Part shown: positions 8,486-16,549 of the stretch, in pieces
Position numbering within the stretch: the stretch's first letter is position 1
How the letters are laid out: the number at the start of each line of letters is the position of its first letter
Assembly: GCF_001578105.1 (NCBI RefSeq)
Contig: NZ_CP014275.1
Coordinates: forward strand, 248,001 to 312,000
From: Martelella sp. AD-3
GTDB taxonomy: Bacteria > Pseudomonadota > Alphaproteobacteria > Rhizobiales > Rhizobiaceae
DNA: 64,000 nt
Reading direction: 5' to 3'
The notes under the pieces: model-generated
Database searches by the model: none
What the model was told of the DNA's origin: nothing
Seen by the model: only the letters and a program-made list of their open reading frames with translations
Program-made: the position numbers and the translations under genes

Positions 8486-8808
8486 CACTTCGACCGGCGG
8501 TCGAGCTCCGCCATCGCAAAATAAGCCGACGCCTTACGCAGGATCTCGTTGGCCTGCCGCAGCTCGCGGTTTTCCCGCTCCAACGCCTTCATCCTCTCGG
8601 CCATCTCGCTGGGAACGCCTGCGCGCCTGCCGCTATCAACCTCGGCCTTCTTGACCCAGTCGTTCAGCGTGTTCGCCGAGCAGCCGATCTTCGATGCAAT
8701 CGACGTGATCGCCTGCCAGCGAGAGCCGTGCTGACCCTCGCCGTCAAGAACCATCCTCACCGCGCGCTCACGCACCTCAGGGGAAAACTTGTTCGTTGTC
8801 TTGCTCAT
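8485..8808 (-). CDS. IS3-family transposase OrfA (HTH subunit)
   Basis: The 107-residue protein has an N-terminal helix-turn-helix ([13 protein letters not shown], then [21 protein letters not shown]) and a C-terminal leucine-zipper-like helix ([21 protein letters not shown]). This is the usual IS3 OrfA layout for terminal-repeat binding and multimerisation. It starts 27 bases inside the right inverted repeat and overlaps orfB at its stop. Confidence 0.95.
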   Translation of the reverse strand: MSKTTNKFSPEVRERAVRMVLDGEGQHGSRWQAITSIASKIGCSANTLNDWVKKAEVDSGRRAGVPSEMAERMKALERENRELRQANEILRKASAYFAMAELDRRSK

Positions 8809-8834
8809 GATGCTCCATCCTACTCAAGAGTTGG

Positions 8835-8861
8835 AGCCTCCGGCAAACCCGGGGCGGTTCA
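8835..8861. repeat. IS3 terminal inverted repeat, end next to orfA
   Basis: This exact reverse complement of 7541-7567 ends in CA and is followed by the AAAC target copy at 8862-8865 and then the resumed connector frame. Confidence 0.94.
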
Positions 8862-9076
8862 AAACCATATCGAGCGACTTCTCGGGTACCGGCTCGAAGA
8901 GAGCTATGGCGGCGAGGGACAGGAGCCGGTTCCGCCCGTGCTTGCTGAAGCAGTGATGCAGCTTGCCGCCCATTGGTACGAAAACCGCGAAGCCGTCCTG
9001 ATCGGCGTCACGGCGATGCCCATGCCCTTGGGCCTGCGCGAAATCATCCGCGAATACCGGGAATGGAGTTTCTGAC

Positions 9077-9493
9077 ATGGCTGATGACGGCGGCATTTCC
9101 CGACTGAAGAAGCGCCTTAACGCGATCCCGAAAGACGTGCGCGAAGCAGTCGCTCCCGATCTTCTCAAATCCGGCAACGAACTGGCGGCGACGATGAAAC
9201 AGCTTGCGCCGGAAGACAGCGGCGACCTGAAGGACAGCATTGCTGTCACGGGACCGGGCGAACAGACCCCGGCTTATTCCCAGCCGGGCGGTTCAAAGAC
9301 CCTGCCGGAAAACGCCGTTGCTGTGACTGTCGGCAATGAAGAAGTGCGCTATCCGCACCTTGTCGAATACGGCACGTCGAAGACCGAAGCCCAGCCGTAT
9401 TTCTGGCCTTCGGTCCGGCTTCTCAAAAAGCGCATCACGAACCGCACAAAGCGCGCCGTTTCGAAAGCCGTGCGCAAACATTGGGGGAAGTGA
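9077..9493 (+). CDS. HK97 gp10-family tail/neck protein
   Basis: The 138-residue protein matches the HK97-gp10 family, a neck/tail-completion protein at the head-tail joint. Typical features are an N-terminal helical SRLKKRLNAIPKDVREAV region, MKQLAPEDSGDLKDSI (the conserved 'P..TG.L..SI' turn) and RYPHLVEYGTSKTEAQPYFWPS near the C-terminus. It follows the connector stop by one base, and its own TGA overlaps the next ATG (TGATG). Confidence 0.93.
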   Translation: MADDGGISRLKKRLNAIPKDVREAVAPDLLKSGNELAATMKQLAPEDSGDLKDSIAVTGPGEQTPAYSQPGGSKTLPENAVAVTVGNEEVRYPHLVEYGTSKTEAQPYFWPSVRLLKKRITNRTKRAVSKAVRKHWGK

Positions 9494-9903
9494 TGAGCGC
9501 TGAACTTGCCCTTCAAAAAGCACTCAGGGACCGACTGACCACAAGCGGATCGGTGACCGCGCTCGTGCCGGCCGAAAACATCCTCGACCGTAATCAGCGC
9601 CCAGCGCCCGACCCTTCAATCATCATTGGCGAAGGCCAGACCTTCGATAATGGCGGCATCGCTCGCAACCGCCTGAGCGTCTTTACCAACCTCCATGTCT
9701 GGAAGCGCGATGAGGCGCTGACCGGCGTCAAGCTGATTGCATCCGTCATTCGAACGGCATGCGCGATCCGTCGCCTTGTGCTTGAGCCGGGTTATCACTG
9801 TGTCGATTGCCGGGTGGCATCAACGCATTTCGTGCGCGATCCCGATGGCGAATTCAGCCACGGCATTGTCACGCTTGAAGCCCTTGTCGAGGTCGCGCCA
9901 TGA
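9493..9903 (+). CDS. DUF3168 tail terminator/completion protein
   Basis: The 136-residue protein starts MSAELALQKALRDRLTTSGS, the standard DUF3168 opening, with ALVPAENILDRNQ and a HVWKRDEALTGVKLIASVI helix. This family caps the tail tube and joins it to the head. The ATG at 9493 shares one base with the preceding stop, which favours it over the upstream TTG. The 3' end overlaps the next gene by 4 bases. Confidence 0.9.
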   Translation: MSAELALQKALRDRLTTSGSVTALVPAENILDRNQRPAPDPSIIIGEGQTFDNGGIARNRLSVFTNLHVWKRDEALTGVKLIASVIRTACAIRRLVLEPGYHCVDCRVASTHFVRDPDGEFSHGIVTLEALVEVAP

Positions 9904-10229
9904 AAGCCGGACGCCTCGACCGTGAAATCAGACTTGAGCGCTATACCGAAACGCTGGACGAGTACGGTGCGCCGCGCTTCGCCTGGACCGAAATTGACAC
10001 GGTTGCGGCGGAGCGGATTGAGGGCAGCACGACCGCGATGCTGAAGGATTTTGGCGCGAGCGACGAAACCGTTATCGTGTTTCGCCTGCGTTTTCTCGAC
10101 GGGCTGACAAATGCCGACCGGCTCATTCATGATGGCCTGATCTTCAAAATCAACCAGATCAAGGAAATTGGACGCCGCAAGGGCCTCGAACTGCGCTGCA
10201 TTTCGACCGGAAACGGGGTGCTCGCATGA
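9900..10229 (+). CDS. head-tail adaptor (head closure) protein
   Basis: The 109-residue protein starts MKAGRLDREIRLERYTETLDEYGAP, characteristic of Phage_H_T_join (SPP1 gp16/HK97 gp7-like) stopper proteins. It continues with a beta-barrel pattern (VIVFRLRFLDGLTNADRLI, FKINQIKEIGRRKGLELRC). It should close the head after DNA packaging. It overlaps its neighbours by 4 bases at both ends. Confidence 0.92.
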   Translation: MKAGRLDREIRLERYTETLDEYGAPRFAWTEIDTVAAERIEGSTTAMLKDFGASDETVIVFRLRFLDGLTNADRLIHDGLIFKINQIKEIGRRKGLELRCISTGNGVLA

Positions 10230-10642
10230 GCACGCGCGGGCGGAAGGCTGAACCCCGTGAACTGGATGACGCCCTGACGGTCGCGCCCTCCATGCCGGAG
10301 AGCCTGCCGGAAGATATGCGCGATGAATGGTCCGCGATTACTGACGATCTGGTCGAGCGCCAGATTTTGAGCAAGGCCATGTTGGGCACGGTCGAAACCT
10401 ACATTCTTGCTCGCTGGATGCAGCGCGAAGCGAAGAATGCAATCGCCCAGCATGGCGTTCTGATCGCGACGAAAGACGGCTTCTTCAAGCAAAACCCGGC
10501 GAGCACGGTTCTTGGACGCGCGCAACAGCAGATAACCCGCCTTTCGGCGGAGCTTGGGCTGACACCCGCCTCACGGGCACGCGACGGCATGGGGCCGGGA
10601 AAGGACGAAGACGATGGGCAGTCATCGCTTTTCAACATCTGA
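10226..10642 (+). CDS. phage terminase small subunit, P27 family
   Basis: The 138-residue protein recognises the packaging site and loads DNA onto TerL. It has the P27-type layout: MSTRGRKAEP start, PESLPEDMRDEWSAITDDL, a central helical region, then GFFKQNPASTVLGRAQQQI and LSAELGLTPASRAR. It sits directly after the head-closure gene and overlaps the large subunit gene by 29 bases. This is an unusual place, because terminase normally precedes portal. Confidence 0.92.
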   Translation: MSTRGRKAEPRELDDALTVAPSMPESLPEDMRDEWSAITDDLVERQILSKAMLGTVETYILARWMQREAKNAIAQHGVLIATKDGFFKQNPASTVLGRAQQQITRLSAELGLTPASRARDGMGPGKDEDDGQSSLFNI

Positions 10643-12233
10643 CACTTACCCGCACTGGATTTATGACGGTTCCGACATTCCCGATCCCTTCGGTTATGGA
10701 GAACGCGCCGTTCAGTTTTTGCGCGCGCTTCGGCACCCGAAATCTCGCCTTCCGGGCGGCGCTTTCGATCTGACGCCTTGGCAAGAAAGGATTGTCCGGC
10801 GCATCTATGGGCCTTGCCACGAAAACGGGCGGCGGATCGTCCGCAATGTCGCGATGCTTCTGCCGCGCGGCAACCGCAAAACCTCTCTTGGCGCAGCGCT
10901 GGGGCTTCTGCATACGATGGGACCTGAAGCCGTACCGGGCGGCGAGGCGATTTTTGCCGCGTCCGACCGCAAGCAGGCCCGCATTGCCTATGACGAATCC
11001 ATCGGCATTGTCCGGGCCATCCCGCACGTCGAAAAGCGCCTGCGCCTGATCGACTCGAAGAACCGCCTGACGGTCTCCAAGACAGCAGCCTTCCTTGAGG
11101 CGATTTCCGCCGATGCCGGAACCCAGCACGGGCGCACGCCCCTGTTTGCGCTCGTGGACGAACTGCACGCTTGGAAGAAGCGCGACCTTTGGGACGTGGT
11201 GCGCACGGGCCTGACGAAAGTGCCGGGTTCACTTCTTATGGTGATTTCCACTGCCGGGCGCGGGCAAGAAAACGTTGCCTATGATTTTTACGACTATGCC
11301 CGCAAGGTTGCGCGCGGCGAGGTCGATGATCCCGGCACCTTGCCGATCCTGTTTGAAACCCCGCGTGAGGCCGACTGGACGGATGAAAATGTCTGGTACG
11401 CGGCCAATCCCGGACTTGAGGACGGCTTTCCCGATATCGAAGGGCTGCGCCAGATGGCGCGCGAGGCGAAAGAACGTCCCGGCGAGCGCGAAGCCTTCCG
11501 CCAGCTTCATCTGAATGTCTGGCTCGACCATTCATCGGATCCGTTCGTGGACATGCTTGTTTACGATCAGGGTGCGTTCCCGGTCGAGATCGATGATCTT
11601 GAAGAATATCCTTGCTGGCTTGGCGTTGACCTGTCTTCCAACAATGACCTGACCGCGATTGTCGCCGCATGGCAGCAGGGCGACGGGTATATCGTCCATC
11701 CGTGGTTCTTCTGCCCGGAAGACAATTTGCGCGGTCGGGCGGATCGGGACGGCGTTCCCTATCCCGAATGGTCCGAAGCCGGGCACATCACAGCAACGCC
11801 GGGCAACGTGGTCGATTATCGCGTTGTCGAAGATCAGATCAGAGAGCTTTGCGCCCGCTTCAATGTGCAGGAAGTCGCATTCGACCCGCACATGGCCCGC
11901 AACATCATGAACAACCTGCAGGAAGACGGCTTTCCCGCCGTCGAGATGCGGCAGGGCTGGGTGACCATGGCCCCGGCGGTGAAAGAGCTTGAGCGCGCCA
12001 TTTTGGGCCGACGGCTGATCCATGGCGGTCACCCGGTCCTGCGCTGGAACTTCGAAAACATCGTGGTTCACGTCGATGCGGCAGGCAACAAGGCCTTCCA
12101 CAAGGGCAAGAGCAAAGACCGGATCGACGGCGCGGTTGCCTGTGCCATGGCTGTTGGCCGGGCAGCGGCAGGGGAAAGCACCATGTCGATTTACGACAGT
12201 GACACCTTCGAAGAAGAAATGGGGTGGTTCTGA
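10614..12233 (+). CDS. phage terminase large subunit, HK97-like
   Basis: The 539-residue packaging motor has an N-terminal ATPase and a C-terminal nuclease. A deviant Walker A (MLLPRGNRKTS, residues 81-91) is followed by Walker B LFALVDELHAW and coupling motif MVISTAG. The nuclease half contains acidic residues in CWLGVDLSSNNDLTA, VAFDPHMARNI and KDRIDGAVACAMA. Length is normal for Terminase_1. It begins inside the TerS 3' end, and its stop overlaps the tape measure start (TGATG). Confidence 0.95.
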   Translation: MGSHRFSTSDTYPHWIYDGSDIPDPFGYGERAVQFLRALRHPKSRLPGGAFDLTPWQERIVRRIYGPCHENGRRIVRNVAMLLPRGNRKTSLGAALGLLHTMGPEAVPGGEAIFAASDRKQARIAYDESIGIVRAIPHVEKRLRLIDSKNRLTVSKTAAFLEAISADAGTQHGRTPLFALVDELHAWKKRDLWDVVRTGLTKVPGSLLMVISTAGRGQENVAYDFYDYARKVARGEVDDPGTLPILFETPREADWTDENVWYAANPGLEDGFPDIEGLRQMAREAKERPGEREAFRQLHLNVWLDHSSDPFVDMLVYDQGAFPVEIDDLEEYPCWLGVDLSSNNDLTAIVAAWQQGDGYIVHPWFFCPEDNLRGRADRDGVPYPEWSEAGHITATPGNVVDYRVVEDQIRELCARFNVQEVAFDPHMARNIMNNLQEDGFPAVEMRQGWVTMAPAVKELERAILGRRLIHGGHPVLRWNFENIVVHVDAAGNKAFHKGKSKDRIDGAVACAMAVGRAAAGESTMSIYDSDTFEEEMGWF

Positions 12234-14122
12234 TGGCGAACGACGAAGAGCGCCTGCTTGTGCTGGTCGAAGCGCGTATTCGCGACCTTGAAAAGAACAT
12301 GGCGAAGGCCAGCCGGACGGCTGACAGGCACTACGACCGCATGCGCCGTTCCTCCCGGACGGCAACCCGGAACATGCAGCACGATATGAACCGCTCGACC
12401 ACGGCGATGAACAAGGCGCTGGCGAGCACGACGGCGCAGATCGGCACATTCGGCAAAGCTTTTGCGGGCGGTATTATCGGCGGTCTGACAATCGGCGGGC
12501 TGACCGCCATTGTCTCGAAAGTTCGCGACGTTGCGGGCAGCGTTGCCGAAGTCGGCTATCAGGCGAAAATTGCCGGTGTCGATGTTCGCTCGTTTCAGGA
12601 ACTGCAATTTGTTGCCGAACGTAACCGTATCAGCGTCAGCGCCCTTACGGACGGGCTGAAAGAGATGAACCTTCGCGCCGATGAATTCATCTTTACGAAG
12701 GGCAAGAGCGGATCGGCGGCGGAAGCCTTCAGGCGGCTTGGCTATGATGCCGATACCTTGGCCCAAAAGCTGCAAAACCCGTCCGCGCTGTTTGCCGAGA
12801 TTATCGGTCGGCTTCAGCGACTCGACAGTGCGGCGCAAATCCGCGTGGCGGATGAAATCTTCGGCGGCACGGGCGGCGAGGAATTCGTGAAACTGATCGA
12901 TGAAGGCGAAGAGGGCATTCGCCGGATGATCGGGACCGCCAACGACCTCGGCGTGATCATGGACGAAGAGTTGATCGACAAGGCAGCGGAGCTTGATCGT
13001 CAATTCGGGATCGTCGCGGATACCGTCGAAACCGCGCTCAAATCCGCCATCGTCAACGCGGCATCGGCCCTTGCCTCTTTCCTCGACACCTTCCGGGATT
13101 TTGAGAACCGGAGCACGAAGAACCTTGAAATCAAGCAGTCCGAGTTGGCGCGGGAGCGGGTCTCGCTGGAAAACCAAATCCTTGAGACCGAAAACAACCC
13201 GAACATGACCGATCAGTCGCGTCGGCGAACACTGAACAATCTCAAGCGACAGCTTAACGAGAAGAACCGGCAGGATGCGGAAATCACGCAGGTTCTCAAT
13301 GATCGGTTTTACCCGTCCGGGTACGACAGCGACACGATTGCTCTTCCGCCTGTCAATGTCACGACGTCCGGCAGCGGAAGCGGCGACGGCGGTGGCGGCG
13401 GTGGCCGCTCTGCCGATCAGGACAGGCGGGCCGTGGAACGCCTGATACAGGCGCTGAAGGATGAACAGGCAACGCTTGGGATGGCGGAGCGCGACAAGGA
13501 AATCTTCAACAATCTTCGCCGCGCCGGAGCCGCTGCGACCAAAGATGAACAGGCCGCAATCACCCAACTGACTGGCGCGATTTACGATCAGAAAGAGGCA
13601 CAGCACCAAGCTTCGGAGACGGCCGATTTTTTCCGGCAGACCGCTTCGGATGCGTTCCTGGCCTTCATCCCGGTTATCGAAACCGGCAATGCCGCGCTCG
13701 ACAACATGATCAACAAACTTGCCGAAGCGGCAGCGCAAGCCGCGCTCTTCGGGGATGGACCGCTGGCCGGACTGTTCGGCGGCGGCTTGCTGACAAGCCT
13801 ACTTCCCGCCCATGCGACCGGCACGAACTTTGCACCCGGTGGCGTTTCTCTGGTCGGGGAGCGCGGGCCGGAACTGGTCAACCTTCCCCGCGGCTCGCAG
13901 GTCCTCCCCAATCACCAGCTTCACGGCATGCGACAGGCGAGCGGCGGTGTGGTGAACAATATCCGCTTCGGCAACATCAATGTCAGTGTGCCGGAAGGGA
14001 CAGACCCCACGGATGCGGCAGCGATCGGCAAGGCTGTTCGCCGGGAGTTTGAAGGGATCGTTGACAAGCGTTTGCAGGAGAATCGCCGCGCACGCGGCAT
14101 GCTGGCAGGAGGGCCGTTTTAA
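12233..14122 (+). CDS. tail tape measure protein
   Basis: The 629-residue protein sets tail length and chaperones DNA ejection. It has a charged N-terminal coiled coil (to ~75), a glycine-rich hydrophobic patch (FAGGIIGGLTIGGLTAIVSK), a long helical middle, a Gly/Ser linker near residue 385 and the signature C-terminal HATGTNFAPGGVSLVGERGP. At about 0.15 nm per residue it implies a tail under 100 nm, short for a siphovirus. Its ATG shares a base with the TerL stop. Confidence 0.93.
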   Translation: MANDEERLLVLVEARIRDLEKNMAKASRTADRHYDRMRRSSRTATRNMQHDMNRSTTAMNKALASTTAQIGTFGKAFAGGIIGGLTIGGLTAIVSKVRDVAGSVAEVGYQAKIAGVDVRSFQELQFVAERNRISVSALTDGLKEMNLRADEFIFTKGKSGSAAEAFRRLGYDADTLAQKLQNPSALFAEIIGRLQRLDSAAQIRVADEIFGGTGGEEFVKLIDEGEEGIRRMIGTANDLGVIMDEELIDKAAELDRQFGIVADTVETALKSAIVNAASALASFLDTFRDFENRSTKNLEIKQSELARERVSLENQILETENNPNMTDQSRRRTLNNLKRQLNEKNRQDAEITQVLNDRFYPSGYDSDTIALPPVNVTTSGSGSGDGGGGGGRSADQDRRAVERLIQALKDEQATLGMAERDKEIFNNLRRAGAAATKDEQAAITQLTGAIYDQKEAQHQASETADFFRQTASDAFLAFIPVIETGNAALDNMINKLAEAAAQAALFGDGPLAGLFGGGLLTSLLPAHATGTNFAPGGVSLVGERGPELVNLPRGSQVLPNHQLHGMRQASGGVVNNIRFGNINVSVPEGTDPTDAAAIGKAVRREFEGIVDKRLQENRRARGMLAGGPF

Positions 14123-14469
14123 TGGCCGACAAGTTCGAACCGCCCGTTATCCCTTCCATCGAAAGCGCCGTTTCGACTGAGGCCGTCACCTTGGAGTCGA
14201 ATTTCGGAGACGGATATTCTCAACGCGCTGGCGCGGGTCTCAATGGCATCCGCCCGAAATGGCAGGCGGTTTGGTCGGCCCTGACCATATCTCAGGCCGA
14301 TCAGATCGAAACCTTCTTTGTGTCCCGTCGCGGCTTCCATGCTTTCGAATGGCAATCTCCCCGCGACCGGGAACCCCAGCTTTATCGCTGCAAGAAATGG
14401 AACCGTGGCTTCGTCAGTCATGGCGTGGACAGCCTGCGCGCGGAAATCGAGAAGGTATTTGACCTATGA
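14122..14469 (+). CDS. minor tail protein, gpM-like
   Basis: The 115-residue protein resembles Phage_min_tail (lambda gpM-like) proteins: an N-terminal strand run, then FGDGYSQRAGAGLNGIRPKW, a helix ISQADQIETFFVSRRG, FEWQSPRDREP, a YRCKKW strand and a terminal EIEKVFDL. These act at the tail tip end of the tape measure. It starts on the tape measure stop (TAATG) and overlaps the next gene by 4 bases. Normally further tip genes follow; here none do. Confidence 0.85.
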   Translation: MADKFEPPVIPSIESAVSTEAVTLESNFGDGYSQRAGAGLNGIRPKWQAVWSALTISQADQIETFFVSRRGFHAFEWQSPRDREPQLYRCKKWNRGFVSHGVDSLRAEIEKVFDL

Positions 14470-14831
14470 GCAAGCTTCAGGAGCGCCTCTGTGAGGTCGT
14501 TAAACATTCCCTTTCCTCGAAAACAGCATTGCCCCTCCCGGAAGGCGGACAGCTACTTTGGCAATGGTTCTGCGATCTTCACGGTTCGCGCTCATGGCGT
14601 GCTAATGGGCCGAATCCGATCAGCTATGGCGAGATTGCGATTTATCGCCAGGTATCCGGCTGGCCGATGGAAGAGTGTCATGTCGTTGCACTGCGGGCCA
14701 TGGATGATGTTTGGCTGACTGCCTATTACGAGCAGCAAAAGAAGCCAAAGAGGGGTGAGCTGGCGCTTCCTGCTTTGTCGGATCGCTCAATGACCACCGC
14801 CTTATTTGACGCGATGTTCGAGGTCGAGTGA
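14466..14831 (+). CDS. phage protein resembling tail assembly chaperone C-terminal domains
   Basis: The 121-residue protein contains LLWQWFCDLHGSRSWRANG, then NPISYGEIAIYRQVSGWPM and VVALRAMDDVWLTAYYEQ. This pattern (W..F..L...R.......PISY.EI..W........P.....L..MD..W) recalls tail assembly chaperone/DUF1799-type domains in proteobacterial phages, which normally lie just before the tape measure gene. The assignment is by resemblance. It overlaps both neighbours by 4 and 1 bases and begins the lower-GC part of the element. Confidence 0.6.
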   Translation: MSKLQERLCEVVKHSLSSKTALPLPEGGQLLWQWFCDLHGSRSWRANGPNPISYGEIAIYRQVSGWPMEECHVVALRAMDDVWLTAYYEQQKKPKRGELALPALSDRSMTTALFDAMFEVE

Positions 14832-15790
14832 TGAGTAAAGCGCGAGGAAAAAAGCTATACCCAGCCAAAACTTGGGCGGGATGGAACGATTTCCGTTATG
14901 GCACAAAGTCACGTAGGCGAAATGCGCCTGCGAAACGCTTGCTGAACAAAGACAAGCGCGAACATGTTATCTCTCGGCTAATGGAGAGGCTTGACGATTT
15001 CAGGTTGACGAAATTCGAGCATGAAGCTGACTGCCGCCATGGGATTCGTTCTGGCCTCTGCCTTGAGGGCTATAGCTGGGGTAGGGCAGACCACGAAGCC
15101 GCCCTTCTGGTCGATGAGGCTTTGAAAAGATTGGGAGCAGTAAGGCCAAAATGGGAGGAAGGGCAACGGCACTATTTTGCAGGCCGCGAATATTGCTCAT
15201 GGTGTTATTCGAAGATGGGTGATGGAGCTATAGGCAGGTTCTGCTCTGCGGAATGTGCACGCTCTCTACTAAATTGCGTCGGCCAAAGTCATCAGATTCA
15301 ATCTGAAGTTACAGTGAAGTCGGCAATGGATTTGATCCATCGCGCCACGCTCGTTGCAAGAGAATGTGAAGAATGCGGGGCGAAGTTTCAGCCACAACAC
15401 AAGAACAGTGATCAGAAGTATTGCTCCAAGAGGTGCTACTACGCCGCAATGCGGGATGTTGGGCAGGCCAATTGCCCGCAATGCGGTGTGTCATTCTTAC
15501 AAACCCGGAAGGATCAAAAATTCTGCTCAAAGAAATGCTCGAAGCGATTTGAGATAAAAATCTACGAGACCTCGCTTCCAGAAAAGTGTTGCCCGGATTG
15601 TGGCGTAACCTTCAAACCTAAAAGACCTTGGCAAAGCTATTGTGGAGATCGCTGTACAAAACGTGCGTCTGCAAGACGTATGCGTGCGCTAAAGAAGGCT
15701 TCGGCTAATCCGAACATCATCCGCTTGCCCAGACCCGAAGCCGATCCGATTTCGAGTGAGTTGTTTGATAGCTGGTTCCAAGCGGCTTAA
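14831..15790 (+). CDS. multi-zinc-finger protein with four CxxC...CxxxC modules, unknown function
   Basis: The 319-residue protein has an N-terminal basic segment (~1-45), a helical region, then four evenly built cysteine modules: C122/C125/C138/C142, C179/C182/C198/C202, C215/C218/C232/C236 and C254/C257/C271/C275. Modules 2-4 share the form C-x2-CG..F......(F/Y)C(S/G).(K/R)C, typical of small treble-clef or FCS-like zinc ribbons that bind nucleic acid or protein. No catalytic domain is evident. The ATG shares a base with the previous stop. Base composition is clearly lower in GC than the head genes (27 of 60 bases G or C in 15361-15420). I do not recognise the family. Confidence 0.75.
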   Translation: MSKARGKKLYPAKTWAGWNDFRYGTKSRRRNAPAKRLLNKDKREHVISRLMERLDDFRLTKFEHEADCRHGIRSGLCLEGYSWGRADHEAALLVDEALKRLGAVRPKWEEGQRHYFAGREYCSWCYSKMGDGAIGRFCSAECARSLLNCVGQSHQIQSEVTVKSAMDLIHRATLVARECEECGAKFQPQHKNSDQKYCSKRCYYAAMRDVGQANCPQCGVSFLQTRKDQKFCSKKCSKRFEIKIYETSLPEKCCPDCGVTFKPKRPWQSYCGDRCTKRASARRMRALKKASANPNIIRLPRPEADPISSELFDSWFQAA

Positions 15791-15805
15791 TCAAAATAGT
15801 GGGCG

Positions 15806-16549
15806 CTATGCAGCAGCGCTCACGAAAGCGTCATTGGTTTGGCCAATTTCTATGACTCTTCCCGCTTGCGCGAGTATGCTGTAGTTCTTTCCCATCTCTT
15901 CCTTGTTGGCCACAACAGATACGAGCGTCGGAGGATTGTCTAGTGCGGCCAAATCATGGAACGCGGTGCTAGCCTTAAATATGGCTACGGGGTAGTTGGT
16001 TACCGCCTGGAAGATCGCCGAATGTCCTTTATATTTAGCTATTGCGGTCACTTCCCATTCAGTCGATGACGCGCCAATGATCCTCCCTTCATGCTCGACT
16101 GCCGAAGGAAAAATCTGGTCTAGTTTGACATGCAGAGCATCTGCAATGGCGGCTTCGACGTCATTTGCTGACCTAGAGACAATCCGTTCTGCCGTGTCCC
16201 GTGACGCGGCGCTCACATCGAAAATTGCTCGTTCAACTTCTTGTGGGTTGTCGACGTCAACGTAAAGTGAACGCCGGTCGACTTCCACATCAAAATCCGC
16301 AGCAACTGATCGGGCAACTCTAGGAAAAGAGCGTGTCGCGCCAAAGCTCTCTGCTTCGCGAAATGCGAATCCAGAGTCACTTACGCGGATGACACCGCCT
16401 GCTCTATAGGTCAGCCGCACCGTGACAAATGAGCCGCTCGGATAAATGAGCGGAAGGCTAATGAAGCTAGCATCACCCCAATCGCGATAAGACACCAGAC
16501 CGGGCACGATAGCGGCGGCAAGTTCCGAGAGTAGAACGCGATCACCCAT
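15806..16549 (-). CDS. unknown cargo protein, possibly DUF1828-like N-terminus
   Basis: The 247-residue cytoplasmic protein has an N-terminal region with PLIYPSGSFVTVRLTYRAGG followed by VIRVSDSGFAFREAESFGA. This is similar in form to DUF1828, where strands end in 'L.D.G'. The C-terminal half (EGRIIGASSTEWEVTAIAKY to the end) is alpha/beta and ends EIGQTNDAFVSAAA. The ATG at 16549 shares one base with the upstream stop (TGATG), so it is translationally coupled to 16549-17076. Leftward orientation against the late operon and lower GC mark it as cargo. Function is unknown. Confidence 0.72.
   Translation of the reverse strand: MGDRVLLSELAAAIVPGLVSYRDWGDASFISLPLIYPSGSFVTVRLTYRAGGVIRVSDSGFAFREAESFGATRSFPRVARSVAADFDVEVDRRSLYVDVDNPQEVERAIFDVSAASRDTAERIVSRSANDVEAAIADALHVKLDQIFPSAVEHEGRIIGASSTEWEVTAIAKYKGHSAIFQAVTNYPVAIFKASTAFHDLAALDNPPTLVSVVANKEEMGKNYSILAQAGRVIEIGQTNDAFVSAAA

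Larger units (their letters stand above)
7541..8861 (-). mobile_element. IS3-family insertion sequence, 1321 bp, complete
   Basis: Perfect 27-bp terminal inverted repeats (7541-7567 and 8835-8861) begin TG and end CA, as in IS3-family elements. They are flanked by a 4-bp direct repeat AAAC (7537-7540 and 8862-8865). Two leftward overlapping genes encode OrfA and the DDE OrfB. Both ends and both genes look intact, and the target is the prophage connector gene. The identical ends and undamaged frames suggest a recent insertion. Confidence 0.96.
7442..9075 (+). pseudogene. head-tail connector (gp6-like) gene interrupted by an IS3 element
   Basis: The first 33 codons (7442-7540, MTVVTLDQMKAHLNVTYGRD onward) stop at the TGA that forms the first three bases of the IS. 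The remaining 69 codons resume at 8866 (HIERLLGYRLEE to REYREWSF). Removing the IS and one 4-bp target copy joins AAAQN to HIERLL in frame and gives a 102-residue protein matching the phage gp6-like DNA-packaging/connector family, including the usual AVMQLAAHWYENRE helix. The 5' fragment alone cannot form the connector ring, so particle completion should fail. Confidence 0.9.

Noticed and set aside
12191..13738. A 515-codon leftward open frame across the tape measure and terminase 3' end
   Set aside because: It runs against the tightly overlapping late operon and has antisense-type composition; the rightward proteins are clearly conserved phage genes.
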